DNA of 64,000 bases from Burkholderia diffusa. Lineage in GTDB: Bacteria > Pseudomonadota > Gammaproteobacteria > Burkholderiales > Burkholderiaceae. Both the position numbers and the translations under genes were made by a program. The stretch is from assembly GCF_001718315.1 (NCBI RefSeq), contig NZ_CP013364.1:434001-498000 (forward strand), written 5' to 3'. Below the pieces are notes generated by a model, which saw nothing but the letters and a program-made list of their open reading frames with translations, searched no databases and was not told the DNA's origin. How positions within the stretch are numbered: position 1 is the first letter of the stretch; every line of letters starts with the position of its first letter. Below, piece by piece: positions 43,648-52,229 of this stretch.

Positions 43648-44316
43648 TTACAGGCCGAGCTGCGTCGCGAGATGGCCGATGTCCGACACTTCGTAATAGT
43701 TGTAGAACGGCGTACCGGGCTCGTGGCCGCGATTGACGAACGCCTTGTGCCTGATCCCGAGATCCTCGGCCGTCATCAGGTCGTAGCGCAGGCTCGACGA
43801 CACGTGCAGCACGTCCTCCGGCTTGCAGCCGAGCTGGCCGAACATGTATTCGAAGCCCTGCATGCGCGGCTTGTACGACTGCGCCTGCTGCGCGGTGAAC
43901 ACCGCATGAAACGGCGCGCCGAGCTTGTCGACGTTGCTCATGATCTGGTCGTCCGACGCGTTCGACAGGATCACGAGCTTGTACTTCGTGGCGAGCCGCG
44001 AGAGCCCGGCCGGCACGTCCGGATGCGGCCCCCACGTCGGCACCGCCTGATAGAAGCGCTCCGCCTCCGCCTCGTCGAACTTCACGCCGACCCGCGCGCA
44101 GGTGCGCCGGATCGCGTTGACGACGACGTCGCGGTACGGCTTCCACGCCCCGAGCACCTCGTCGAGCCGATACGCGGCGAACGCGCGCACGAATTCCTCC
44201 ATCGCGACCGCCGACAACCGGTCCGCGTAGATCTCGCGCGCCAGTTCCGCCATCCGGAAGCGGGTCAGCGTGCCGTAGCAGTCGAACGTGATGAACTTCG
44301 GTTCAAATTGGATCAT
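43648..44316 (-). CDS. HAD-superfamily hydrolase, haloacid dehalogenase type II-like
   Basis: 222 residues with the nucleophile motif FITFDCYGTL (Asp12), SNASDDQIMS as motif II, and SYKPRMQGFEYMFGQL with Lys as motif III, ending SSSLRYDLMTAEDLGI. It matches the L-2-haloacid dehalogenase branch of the HAD family. Actual activity could be dehalogenation of 2-haloacids or a phosphatase-like step in the surrounding pathway. It is transcribed leftward, away from the GNAT gene, from a promoter carrying copy 3 of the shared element. Confidence 0.88.
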   Translation of the reverse strand: MIQFEPKFITFDCYGTLTRFRMAELAREIYADRLSAVAMEEFVRAFAAYRLDEVLGAWKPYRDVVVNAIRRTCARVGVKFDEAEAERFYQAVPTWGPHPDVPAGLSRLATKYKLVILSNASDDQIMSNVDKLGAPFHAVFTAQQAQSYKPRMQGFEYMFGQLGCKPEDVLHVSSSLRYDLMTAEDLGIRHKAFVNRGHEPGTPFYNYYEVSDIGHLATQLGL

Positions 44317-44373
44317 GGTTGGGTCCTGTCGGTGTGAAACCCCGGCAGGGCCGGGGACGGGCTGGGTTCAACG

Positions 44374-44474
44374 AAATTGAATCAGGGCAAAAAATCCGTC
44401 GCACATCGTTCGACGCCGTTCGAAACGCAGATTCGCCGCGTGTTGCACGCCCCGGGCAGCACGATCTGCGGCGC
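44374..44474 (-). promoter_or_regulatory. shared upstream element, copy 3 (HAD gene)
   Basis: The + strand has AAATTGAATCAGGGC at 44375, GATTCGCCGCGTGTTGCACG at 44430-44449 and GCAGCA-CGATC-TGCGGC at 44456-44472. Order and spacing match copies 1 and 2; TTGCACG is shared with copies 1 and 4. Confidence 0.55.
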
Positions 44475-44591
44475 GGTCGCCAGCGGCGGCGCGAGCCGGC
44501 CGGCCGGCGGACTTCACGCAACCGCGGCGCGGTAACCGCCCGGCACGGTTCGCCTGCGCGCGGCAGCGCCGCCGCGTTTTTATCGTAGTGT

Positions 44592-44619
44592 CATTCCCAC
44601 AGCAGAAGCTGTCGGAATG
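44592..44619. promoter_or_regulatory. imperfect palindrome upstream of the GNAT gene
   Basis: Arms CATTCCCACAGC and GCTGTCGGAATG are complementary except for one pair, with AGAA between. A related half-site, TGTCATTCCTAC, recurs at about 44759-44770 close to the GNAT start. An operator is likely; the regulator is unknown. Confidence 0.45.
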
Positions 44620-44786
44620 GCCGGGCGCGCCGGCATGATGCGCGCGTTCGTGCGCGCCGATCGACCCGGTTTGCGTCGATCTCGCACGACCGTCCGCCGA
44701 CGCCGGAAAACAGGCGAATCGTCCTATCCGCGCCGCAGCGGCACTGGCAGAGTCGATATGTCATTCCTACCCATCCGGAGTCCGGC

Positions 44787-45647
44787 GTGGCCGACCTCAA
44801 TTCTTCCAGCACGCTTACCTATCGGCCGTTCGCCGAAACCGACCTGCCCGCCGCGCACCGACTGTCGGAGGCAGTCAAGTGGCCGCACCGGCTCGACGAC
44901 TGGCGCTTCGCATTCCAGCTCGGCAGCGGCTTCGTCGCCGAGGACGAATCCGGCGTCGTCGGCACCGCGCTCGGCTGGCGCTTCGGCGAATCGCATGCAT
45001 CGCTCGGCATGGTGATCGTGTCGCCCGAGCGCCAGGGCCGCGGCATCGGCCGCGAACTGCTCGCGCGCGTCGTCGACAGTCTCGGCGCGCGCACGATCTT
45101 CCTGCATGCGACACCGTCCGGCGAGCCGCTCTACGTGAAATTCGGCTTCGAGGCGATCGGCACGATCGACCAGCACCAGGGCGCCGCATTCCAGCCGCCG
45201 CTGATCTCGCTGCCGCCCGGCGAGCGCCTGCGCCCGCTCGGCACCAACGACGGGCCGCGCCTCGCCGCGCTCGCATCGCGCGCATCGGGCTACCCGCGCG
45301 ACACGGTGATCGATGCGCTGCTCGACGTCGCCAACGGGATCGCACTCGATCGCGACGGCGAGTTGCTCGGCTTCGCGCTGTTCCGCCGTTTCGGCCGCGG
45401 CCACGTGATCGGCCCGGTGATCGCGCCCGACGCGCTGCGCGCGCAGGCGCTGATCAGTCACTGGCTCGCGCTGCACGAGGGCATGTTCGTGCGCCTCGAC
45501 GTGCCGGGCGACAGCGGGCTGTCGGACTGGCTGCAGGGGCTCGGGCTGCCGCGCGTCGATACTGTCGTCGCGATGGCGCGCGGCGCGGCGCTCGCCCGCG
45601 ATCCGGCGTTGCGCGCGTTCGCGATCGTCAACCAGGCGCTCGGCTGA
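44787..45647 (+). CDS. GNAT-family N-acetyltransferase
   Basis: 286 residues from a GTG at 44787. The N-terminal acetyl-CoA fold (about 10-130) has the pyrophosphate loop SPERQGRGIGRELLARVV and LYVKFGF, the late GNAT strand. The second half (about 145-280) is a weaker GNAT-like repeat (LGFALFRRFGRGHVIGPVIA). The substrate is an unidentified amine. It starts the rightward arm of the locus, only 10 bases before the GhrA-like gene. Confidence 0.88.
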   Translation: MADLNSSSTLTYRPFAETDLPAAHRLSEAVKWPHRLDDWRFAFQLGSGFVAEDESGVVGTALGWRFGESHASLGMVIVSPERQGRGIGRELLARVVDSLGARTIFLHATPSGEPLYVKFGFEAIGTIDQHQGAAFQPPLISLPPGERLRPLGTNDGPRLAALASRASGYPRDTVIDALLDVANGIALDRDGELLGFALFRRFGRGHVIGPVIAPDALRAQALISHWLALHEGMFVRLDVPGDSGLSDWLQGLGLPRVDTVVAMARGAALARDPALRAFAIVNQALG

Positions 45648-45657
45648 GCGGCGCGCA

Positions 45658-46584
45658 ATGAGTTTCCTCTACAAGGCCGACCCGGTGCGCGGCGCGCAAT
45701 GGGCGCAGCGCTTCGCGCAACAGGCGCCCGACCTCGCGTTCCGGATCTGGCCGGACCTCGGCGATCCGGAGGCCGTGCGCTATCTCGCCGCGTGGCAGCC
45801 GCCCGACGATCCGTGCGCGCTGCTGCCGAACCTGGAGATCGTGTTCTCCGTCGGCGCCGGCATCGATCAATTCGACCTGTCGCGCGTGCCCGCGCACATC
45901 CCGGTCGTGCGGATGATCGAACCGGGCATCGTCGACGGGATGATCGAATACGTGACGCAGGCCGTGCTGACGATCCATCGCGACCTGTTCGACTACGCGG
46001 CGCAGCAGCGCGAGCACGTGTGGCGCGAGAAACCGGTGCGCGCGGCCGCGTCGCGACGCGTCGGCGTGCTGGGGCTTGGCACCCTCGGGCAGGCCGTGCT
46101 CGACACGCTGCGGCGCTTCGGTTTCCCGTGCGCCGGCTGGAGCCGTACGCCGCGCACGCTCGACGGCATCGACTGCCATGCGGGCGACGCCGCACTCGAT
46201 ACGTTCCTTGCTCGCACCGACATCCTGATCTGCCTGCTGCCGCTCACCGACGATACGCGCGGCCTGCTCGGCGCGCGCGTGTTCGACGCGCTGCCGGCGG
46301 GCGCATCGCTCGTGCAGGTCGGGCGCGGCCCGCAGCTCGACGCGACCGCGCTGCTCGCCGCGCTCGACAGCGGCCGCCTCGACAGCGCGATCCTCGACGT
46401 GACGGATCCGGAGCCGTTGCCGGCCGGCCACCCGTTCTGGACGCATCCGCGCATTCGCATCACGCCGCACATCGCCAGCGCGACGCGACCCGACACCGCG
46501 GTCGACGCCGTGCTCGCGAACCTCGCGCGCCATCGCGCGGGGCAACCGATGATCGGCGTCGTCGATCGCGCACGCGGCTACTGA
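45658..46584 (+). CDS. glyoxylate/hydroxypyruvate reductase A-like D-2-hydroxyacid dehydrogenase
   Basis: 308 residues with the NAD(P) fold RRVGVLGLGTLGQAVLDTLR at about 134, PLTDDTRGLLG, VQVGRGPQLD and the catalytic His in the ITPHIASAT motif near the C-terminus. The first 20 residues and SVGAGIDQFD place it in the GhrA branch. It would reduce 2-oxoacids such as glyoxylate or hydroxypyruvate, a plausible fate for the keto acid made by the nearby aminotransferase. It follows the GNAT gene by 10 bases, probably in the same transcript. Confidence 0.9.
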   Translation: MSFLYKADPVRGAQWAQRFAQQAPDLAFRIWPDLGDPEAVRYLAAWQPPDDPCALLPNLEIVFSVGAGIDQFDLSRVPAHIPVVRMIEPGIVDGMIEYVTQAVLTIHRDLFDYAAQQREHVWREKPVRAAASRRVGVLGLGTLGQAVLDTLRRFGFPCAGWSRTPRTLDGIDCHAGDAALDTFLARTDILICLLPLTDDTRGLLGARVFDALPAGASLVQVGRGPQLDATALLAALDSGRLDSAILDVTDPEPLPAGHPFWTHPRIRITPHIASATRPDTAVDAVLANLARHRAGQPMIGVVDRARGY

Positions 46585-46607
46585 CGCGCTCGCCCGGCCT
46601 GGCGGAG

Positions 46608-46712
46608 CACGCAGCAGAAAATGCCGAAGCGCCCCGTGCAAACACTGCTTCCGTACGTTTCAGCGCGCAAATTGAAGGCGCGTGCGGATTTCTCGCCCGG
46701 TAGCATGACCTC
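46608..46712 (+). promoter_or_regulatory. shared upstream element, copy 4 (omega-aminotransferase)
   Basis: In the gene's direction it opens CACGCAGCAGAAAATGCC at 46608, has CGTGCAAACAC at 46635 and ends GGATTTCTCGCCC near 46690. Reversed, its ends match copy 2 (TGCTGCGTG) and copy 3 (GAAATCCG, TTGCACG). It is the most diverged of the four and the only one on the + strand. Confidence 0.5.
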
Positions 46713-46744
46713 ACGCTGACACCCGACGAGAGTCCCGCACTGCC

Positions 46745-48145
46745 ATGAACCAAGCCACGCTGATCGAAGCCGATCGTCAACATCTGATCCACCCTGTCGT
46801 CAACTATCGTGCGCACGAGGCGCGCGGCGTCACCGTGCTTGAATCCGCAGAAGGCGTGTTCCTGCGCGACGCCGACGGCCACACGCTGCTCGATGCGTTC
46901 TCGGGCCTGTGGTGCGTGAACGTAGGCTACGGCCGCGACAGCATCGTGAAGGCCGCCACCGAGCAAATGGCGAAGCTGCCCTACGCGACCGGCTATTTCC
47001 ATTTCGGCTCGCAACCCGCGATCGAGCTGGCCGAACGGCTCGCGGCGCTCGCCCCGCCGTCGTTGAACCGCGTGTACTTCACGCTCGGCGGCTCGGATGC
47101 GATCGACTCCGCCGTGCGTTTCATCACGCACTATTTCAACGCGACCGGACGCCCGACGAAAAAGCACATGATCGCGCTCGAGCGCGGCTATCACGGCTCG
47201 TCGTCGATCGGCGCCGGCCTCACCGCGCTGCCCGCGTTCCACCGTCACTTCGATCTGCCGCGCGCGGACCAGCACCACATTCCGTCACCCTACCCGTATC
47301 GCCACCCGCTCGGCGACGATCCGCAGGCGCTGATCGCCGCGTCGGTCGCCGCGCTCGAAGCGAAGGTTGCCGAACTCGGCGCGGACAACGTCGCGGCCTT
47401 CTTCTGCGAGCCCGTGCAGGGTTCCGGCGGCGTGATCGTGCCGCCGGCCGGCTGGCTGAAGGCGATGCGCGACGCGTGCCGGCGCCTCGGCATCCTGTTC
47501 GTCGCCGACGAGGTGATCACCGGCTTCGGCCGCACGGGCCCGCTGTTCGCGTGCGAGACCGAGCAGGTCGACCCGGACCTGATGACGGTCGCGAAAGGGC
47601 TGACCGCCGGCTATGCGCCGATGGGCGCGGTGCTGATGTCCGACGAAATCTACGAAGGGATTGCGGGCAGCCGCGCGGAATCGGCCGCGGTCGGCCACGG
47701 CCATACATATTCCGCGCATCCGGTCAGCGCGGCGATCGGCCTCGAAGTGCTGAAGCTCTATCACGAAGGCGGGCTGCTCGCGAACGGCCGGGCGATGGCG
47801 CCGCGTTTCGCCGCCGGGCTCGATGCGCTGCGCGCGCATCCGCTCGTCGGCGACGCGCGTTCAACCGGCCTGCTCGGCGCACTCGAACTGGTCGCCGACA
47901 AGACGCGCAAGACGCGCTTCGATCCTGCGCTCAACGTGCCCGACCGGGTTGCCGCCGCCGCGTATGCGAACGGCGTGGTGTTTCGCGCATTCGGCGATGG
48001 CGTGCTCGGCTTCGCGCCGGCGCTGAGCTTCACCGCGGGCGAATTCGACCTGATGTTCGAGCGCGTGCGCAAGACGCTCGACGATGTGCTGGCCGACGCG
48101 GGCGTGCAGCGCGCACTCGACACCGCACACGCGCAACCAGCCTGA
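46745..48145 (+). CDS. class III omega-aminotransferase
   Basis: 466 residues. The PLP-enzyme motifs of fold-type I class III are all present: DAFSGLWCVNVGYGR, YHGSSSIGAGLT, FCEPVQGSGGVIVPP, FVADEVITGFGRTG with the PLP Asp, and the Schiff-base Lys in MTVAKGLTAGYAPMG. These enzymes move the terminal amino group of beta-alanine, GABA, putrescine, taurine or aryl amines to pyruvate or 2-oxoglutarate. The downstream succinate-semialdehyde dehydrogenase makes a GABA-like or diamine substrate attractive. The gene lies directly before an Lrp-type regulator. Confidence 0.93.
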   Translation: MNQATLIEADRQHLIHPVVNYRAHEARGVTVLESAEGVFLRDADGHTLLDAFSGLWCVNVGYGRDSIVKAATEQMAKLPYATGYFHFGSQPAIELAERLAALAPPSLNRVYFTLGGSDAIDSAVRFITHYFNATGRPTKKHMIALERGYHGSSSIGAGLTALPAFHRHFDLPRADQHHIPSPYPYRHPLGDDPQALIAASVAALEAKVAELGADNVAAFFCEPVQGSGGVIVPPAGWLKAMRDACRRLGILFVADEVITGFGRTGPLFACETEQVDPDLMTVAKGLTAGYAPMGAVLMSDEIYEGIAGSRAESAAVGHGHTYSAHPVSAAIGLEVLKLYHEGGLLANGRAMAPRFAAGLDALRAHPLVGDARSTGLLGALELVADKTRKTRFDPALNVPDRVAAAAYANGVVFRAFGDGVLGFAPALSFTAGEFDLMFERVRKTLDDVLADAGVQRALDTAHAQPA

Positions 48146-48229
48146 CCGGCCAAGGGAAAGCCGGGCTTGTGGCGATAATCGTTCGACTCTAAAGTAACCG
48201 GACATTCCATTTTTTCCTCTCACGTGAAC

Positions 48230-48721
48230 ATGACGGACAGCAAGCTGGATCGCATCGACCTGCGCATCCTCTCCCAGTTGCAAAAGCGCGGCCGCATGAC
48301 CAACGTCGAACTGGCCGATGCGGTCGGGCTGTCGCCCAGTCCTTGCCTGATCCGCGTGAAGCGGCTCGAGAAGGCCGGCTATATCGGCGGATACGGCGCG
48401 CACATCCAGCTCGAGAAACTGGGCGACGTACAGGTCGTGTTTACCGAGGTCACGCTCGCCGACCACCGGCGCGAGGACTTCGACCGTTTCGTCGCGGCGA
48501 TCCGCAACGTCGACGAGATCGTCGAATGCCACCTCGCGAGCGGCGGCTACGACTATCTGCTCAAGTTCATCACGCGCAGCGTGAGCCATTACCAGACGAT
48601 CGTCGAAGGGCTGCTCGAGCAGAACATCGGCATCGAGAAATATTTCAGCTACGTCATCATCAAGTCGCCGTTCGTCAAACGGCATTACCCGCTCGAATCG
48701 CTGTTCGGCGAACGTCACTGA
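48230..48721 (+). CDS. Lrp/AsnC-family transcriptional regulator
   Basis: 163 residues from the ATG at 48230; a GTG at 48224 is the alternative. The N-terminal helix-turn-helix (KLDRIDLRILSQLQKRGRMT, NVELADAVGLSPSPCLIRVK) is followed by the RAM ligand-binding domain (VDEIVECHLASGGYDYLLKF). Lrp-type proteins bind dyads as octamers and respond to amino acids. Its place between the aminotransferase and dehydrogenase genes makes it a strong candidate for the regulator of the shared promoter element. Confidence 0.92.
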   Translation: MTDSKLDRIDLRILSQLQKRGRMTNVELADAVGLSPSPCLIRVKRLEKAGYIGGYGAHIQLEKLGDVQVVFTEVTLADHRREDFDRFVAAIRNVDEIVECHLASGGYDYLLKFITRSVSHYQTIVEGLLEQNIGIEKYFSYVIIKSPFVKRHYPLESLFGERH

Positions 48722-48825
48722 CGGCCAGCGTGCGGCATCCACGAGCGCGGCGGCCCGCCGCCCGCGCGGGGTAGTCGCGCGCGCCGCGGCCATCGTCACC
48801 GAATCGCGCCATCCAAGGACCTGTC

Positions 48826-50298
48826 ATGCCGCTTACGCTGTCCCGAACCGAACTCGTTCGCACCGCCAACCTGATCGACGGCGCCTGGCGCGACGCGCTC
48901 GACGGCCGCCGCTTCGACGTCACCGATCCGGCGACGCTCGAGACTGTTGCCCATGCGCCCGACAGCAGCGCGGCCGACGCACGCGCCGCGACCGATGCAG
49001 CCGCGCGCGCGCTGCCCGCATGGCGCGCGACGCCCGCCCGCGAACGGGCCGCGATCCTGCGCGCATGGCATGCGGCGATCGTCGCGCATACCGACGATCT
49101 CGCAAAGCTGATGTCGCGCGAACAGGGCAAGCCGCTCGCCGAAGCGCGCGGTGAAGTCGCATACGGCGCGTCGTACGTGCTGTGGTTCGCCGAGGAAGCC
49201 ACGCGCGCTTACGGCGATCTGATTCCGCAGCAGCAGCGCGGCAAGCGGCTCAGCGCGGTGAAGGAGCCAATCGGCATCGTCGCCGCGATCACGCCGTGGA
49301 ATTTTCCGCTCGCGATGATCGCGCGCAAGATCGCACCCGCGCTCGCGGCCGGCTGCACGGTCGTCGCGAAGCCGGCGGAGGACACGCCGCTCACCGCGCT
49401 CGCGCTGGCCTTCCTCGCGCAGGAAGCCGGCGTGCCGCCCGGCGTGCTGAACCTGATCGCGGCGTCGCGCGAACGCGGCATCGACGCGGTGGCCGACTGG
49501 CTCGCCGACGGCCGCGTGCGCAAGATCACGTTCACCGGATCGACGCCCGTGGGCAAGCTGCTGGCGCGCGAATCGGCGGCAACGCTGAAGAAGCTGTCGC
49601 TGGAGCTCGGCGGCAATGCGCCGTTCATCGTGTTCGACGATGCGGAACTCGACGCCGCGATCGACGGGCTGATGGCCGCCAAGTTCCGCAACGGCGGCCA
49701 GACCTGCGTGTCGCCGAATCGCGTGTACGTGCAGACCGGCGTCTACGACGCGTTCGCCGCGAAGCTCGCCGCGCGCGTCGCCGCGCTGAAGGTCGCGCCC
49801 GCGACCGACCCTGCCGCGCAGATCGGGCCGATGATCAACGCGCGCGCGGTCGACAAGATCGCACGCCACGTCGGCGACGCCATCGAGCGCGGCGCGCGCG
49901 TGCTCACCGGCGGCCGGCGCCTGGCCGAACTCGGCCCGAACTATTACGCGCCGACGGTGCTCGTCGACGCCGCCGCCGACATGCAGCTGACGTGCGAGGA
50001 AACCTTTGGCCCCGTCGCCGCGCTGTTCCGGTTCGACACGGAGGACGAAGCCGTCGAGGCCGCGAACGACACGCCGTTCGGGCTCGCCGCGTACTTCTAC
50101 TCGCAGGACGTGCGCCGCATCGCGCGCGTGTTGGCGCGGCTCGAAACGGGCATCGTCGGCATCAACGAAGGCGCGCTCGCGAGCGAGGCCGCGCCGTTCG
50201 GTGGCGTGAAGGAATCGGGCTACGGCCGCGAAGGCTCGCGCTACGGCCTCGACGATTACCTGTCGATCAAGTACCTGTGCCAGGGCGGGCTCGACTGA
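48826..50298 (+). CDS. gabD: NAD(P)-dependent succinate-semialdehyde dehydrogenase
   Basis: 490 residues with GabD-type ALDH features: PWNFPLAMIARKIAPALAAG, the Glu in LKKLSLELGGNAPFIVFDDA, the catalytic Cys in NGGQTCVSPNRVYV, TCEETFGPVAALFRF and the C-terminal GREGSRYGLDDYLSIKYLC. It oxidises succinate semialdehyde to succinate, feeding the citric-acid cycle. It completes the rightward arm after the omega-aminotransferase and Lrp genes. It has no copy of the shared element and may depend on upstream transcription. Confidence 0.9.
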   Translation: MPLTLSRTELVRTANLIDGAWRDALDGRRFDVTDPATLETVAHAPDSSAADARAATDAAARALPAWRATPARERAAILRAWHAAIVAHTDDLAKLMSREQGKPLAEARGEVAYGASYVLWFAEEATRAYGDLIPQQQRGKRLSAVKEPIGIVAAITPWNFPLAMIARKIAPALAAGCTVVAKPAEDTPLTALALAFLAQEAGVPPGVLNLIAASRERGIDAVADWLADGRVRKITFTGSTPVGKLLARESAATLKKLSLELGGNAPFIVFDDAELDAAIDGLMAAKFRNGGQTCVSPNRVYVQTGVYDAFAAKLAARVAALKVAPATDPAAQIGPMINARAVDKIARHVGDAIERGARVLTGGRRLAELGPNYYAPTVLVDAAADMQLTCEETFGPVAALFRFDTEDEAVEAANDTPFGLAAYFYSQDVRRIARVLARLETGIVGINEGALASEAAPFGGVKESGYGREGSRYGLDDYLSIKYLCQGGLD

Positions 50299-50493
50299 TT
50301 CCGCGCTACCGCTGCCGTTGCGCTCGCGTCGCGCGGCGTGCCGCGGCCGGCGTCCCCCGGTCGCACACGTTTGCGCCATCCCGTGCGGTCATCGCTTCGC
50401 ATGCGGGCCTCGATTTCCGGGTAACCGTGCCGTTAACCCGGATTTGACCAGCGCCGCTGCAGTCGCAGCCGGCTTCCCGCACGAGCGCGAGCA

Positions 50494-52014
50494 ATGCCTG
50501 CATCCATTTCGATCGAGAAAATTGCCGACTGGGCCGGCCGCAATCACCTGATCGTCGGCGTGCTGGGCACGCTGATGTCGCTCGCGGCGCTCGGCATCAG
50601 CGCCGCGACGCTGTGGGCCGCCCGTAGCGAGGTCGTCGGACATGCACACGAGACGTCGCGCAACATCGCGGCCGTGTTGGTCAGCGAGATCGCGCGCACC
50701 GTCGAGACGTCCAACAATGCGCTCGTCGCGCTCGCCACCAATCTCGGCAATCCCGCCGTCGCACGCATGGACGCCGGGCTGCGTCATGACGTGCTGTTCG
50801 AACGCACGGCCGCGCAATACGTGACCGGCATGGGCGTGACGGACCGCCATGGCCGTTTGATCGACGGCTGTTGCAGCTCGACCCACAACTGGGACTTCAG
50901 CGATCGCGACTACTTCAAGGTCCATCGCGATGCAGACAACGTCGGCCTCTACGTGTCCGAGGCGTATCACGCGCGTTCGCGCGGCGGCACGGAATCGATC
51001 GCGCTGTCGCGGCGCATCGAGCGGGCGGATCACACGTTCGACGGGATCGCGGTGGTCGCCGTCGACCTCGCCTACTTCGATCGGCTTCTGTCCCGCCTGA
51101 ATGTCGGTCCGCACGGCGTCAGCGCGATCCTGCGCGCGGACGGCACGATCCTCGCGAGGAACCCGCCGTTGAGCGATCACCAGATGGTCCGCCTGCGCCG
51201 CTCGAAGGCGTTCGAGAGAATGGTGAGCCGCGAATCGGGTTTCTATGCCGCGCGCTCGAGCATCGACGGCGTCATGCGGCTTTACACGTTCCAGCGGGTG
51301 CCCGGCACGCCGTTGATCGCGGTCGTCGCACCGGCCGAGCATGATGTGCTGGCCGGCACCACGCACCTGACGTGGACGGTCGGTGTGTCCGCGTCCGTCA
51401 TCGGCGCGCTGTTCTGCGCGGTGGTGTGGCTGCTCGCGTTCGCGCTGCGGGAAAACCTGCGCAAGCAGACGCTGCTCACCGACCTGACGCGCACCGATCC
51501 GCTTACGGGCCTGCACAACCGTCGCGCGCTCGATGCCGCGCTCGCCGACGAATGGGCGCGGCTGCAACGCGGCAGCGACGGCAGCCTGTCGGTGCTGTTC
51601 ATCGACGCCGATCACTTCAAGCAGTACAACGATCGCTTCGGTCATGCGCAAGGCGACACCGCGCTGCGCTTTCTCGCCGAGTGCATTCGCGCGCATACGC
51701 GGCGGCGCGGTGATCTTGCCGCGCGCTACGGCGGCGAGGAATTCGTCGTCGTATTGCCCGATACGGATGAAAGCGGCGCCGCGAAAGTCGCCGAAGCGAT
51801 TCGCCGCGCCGTGGAGCGCAACCGGCTGGACGGGTTCGATGCGACGGTTCCGGCCTTCACGGTCAGCATCGGCTGCGCGACCGGGCACCGTGCGCATCCG
51901 CGATCCGTGCACGCGTTGTCGCATCAGGCCGACGTCGCCCTCTATGCGGCGAAGCGCCAGGGCAGAAACCGCGTGTGCCGCGCCGGCGCCGAATCGGTCG
52001 CCCAATTGGCTTGA
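50494..52014 (+). CDS. membrane diguanylate cyclase with periplasmic sensor
   Basis: 506 residues. A first helix (about 22-45) and a second (about 293-320) enclose a double-Cache-type periplasmic sensor (TSNNALVALATNLGNPAVAR, CCSSTHNWDFSDRDYFKVHR). The cytoplasmic GGDEF domain has DPLTGLHNRRALD and the active-site GGEEF in RYGGEEFVVVLP. An I-site RRGD lies exactly five residues before it. It should make cyclic di-GMP with product inhibition in response to an external small molecule. Confidence 0.93.
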   Translation: MPASISIEKIADWAGRNHLIVGVLGTLMSLAALGISAATLWAARSEVVGHAHETSRNIAAVLVSEIARTVETSNNALVALATNLGNPAVARMDAGLRHDVLFERTAAQYVTGMGVTDRHGRLIDGCCSSTHNWDFSDRDYFKVHRDADNVGLYVSEAYHARSRGGTESIALSRRIERADHTFDGIAVVAVDLAYFDRLLSRLNVGPHGVSAILRADGTILARNPPLSDHQMVRLRRSKAFERMVSRESGFYAARSSIDGVMRLYTFQRVPGTPLIAVVAPAEHDVLAGTTHLTWTVGVSASVIGALFCAVVWLLAFALRENLRKQTLLTDLTRTDPLTGLHNRRALDAALADEWARLQRGSDGSLSVLFIDADHFKQYNDRFGHAQGDTALRFLAECIRAHTRRRGDLAARYGGEEFVVVLPDTDESGAAKVAEAIRRAVERNRLDGFDATVPAFTVSIGCATGHRAHPRSVHALSHQADVALYAAKRQGRNRVCRAGAESVAQLA

Positions 52015-52229
52015 CCGTTCCGGATCCGATCGTCTTTTCGACCACGCGCGCATGCGGGATCCAACCTCGCCAGCGGCCCGATTTTCCCCGTCGCGACGTT
52101 CAGCAGCACGAATTCACCAGATAGTGAGAAATCGGGCGCATCGACCGCGACCCGAAACAAATCCGTAACGGCTGCGTCACGATCGCCCACGACAATCCGC
52201 CATCTTCGACACTCAGGATGGAGCGTTGC

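Larger units (their letters stand above)
44317..44786. other. 470-base divergent intergenic region
   Basis: It separates the HAD gene from the GNAT gene and contains shared element copy 3 (44374-44474) and a separate palindrome at 44592-44619. No coding frame is supported. Confidence 0.5.

Noticed and set aside
37210-46712. The shared element as a sigma-54 promoter
   Set aside because: No GG-N10-GC pair is conserved at a fixed place in the four copies.
51942-52190. An 82-residue reverse frame between the cyclase and phosphatase genes
   Set aside because: It overlaps the cyclase end, has no ribosome-binding site and no family match.
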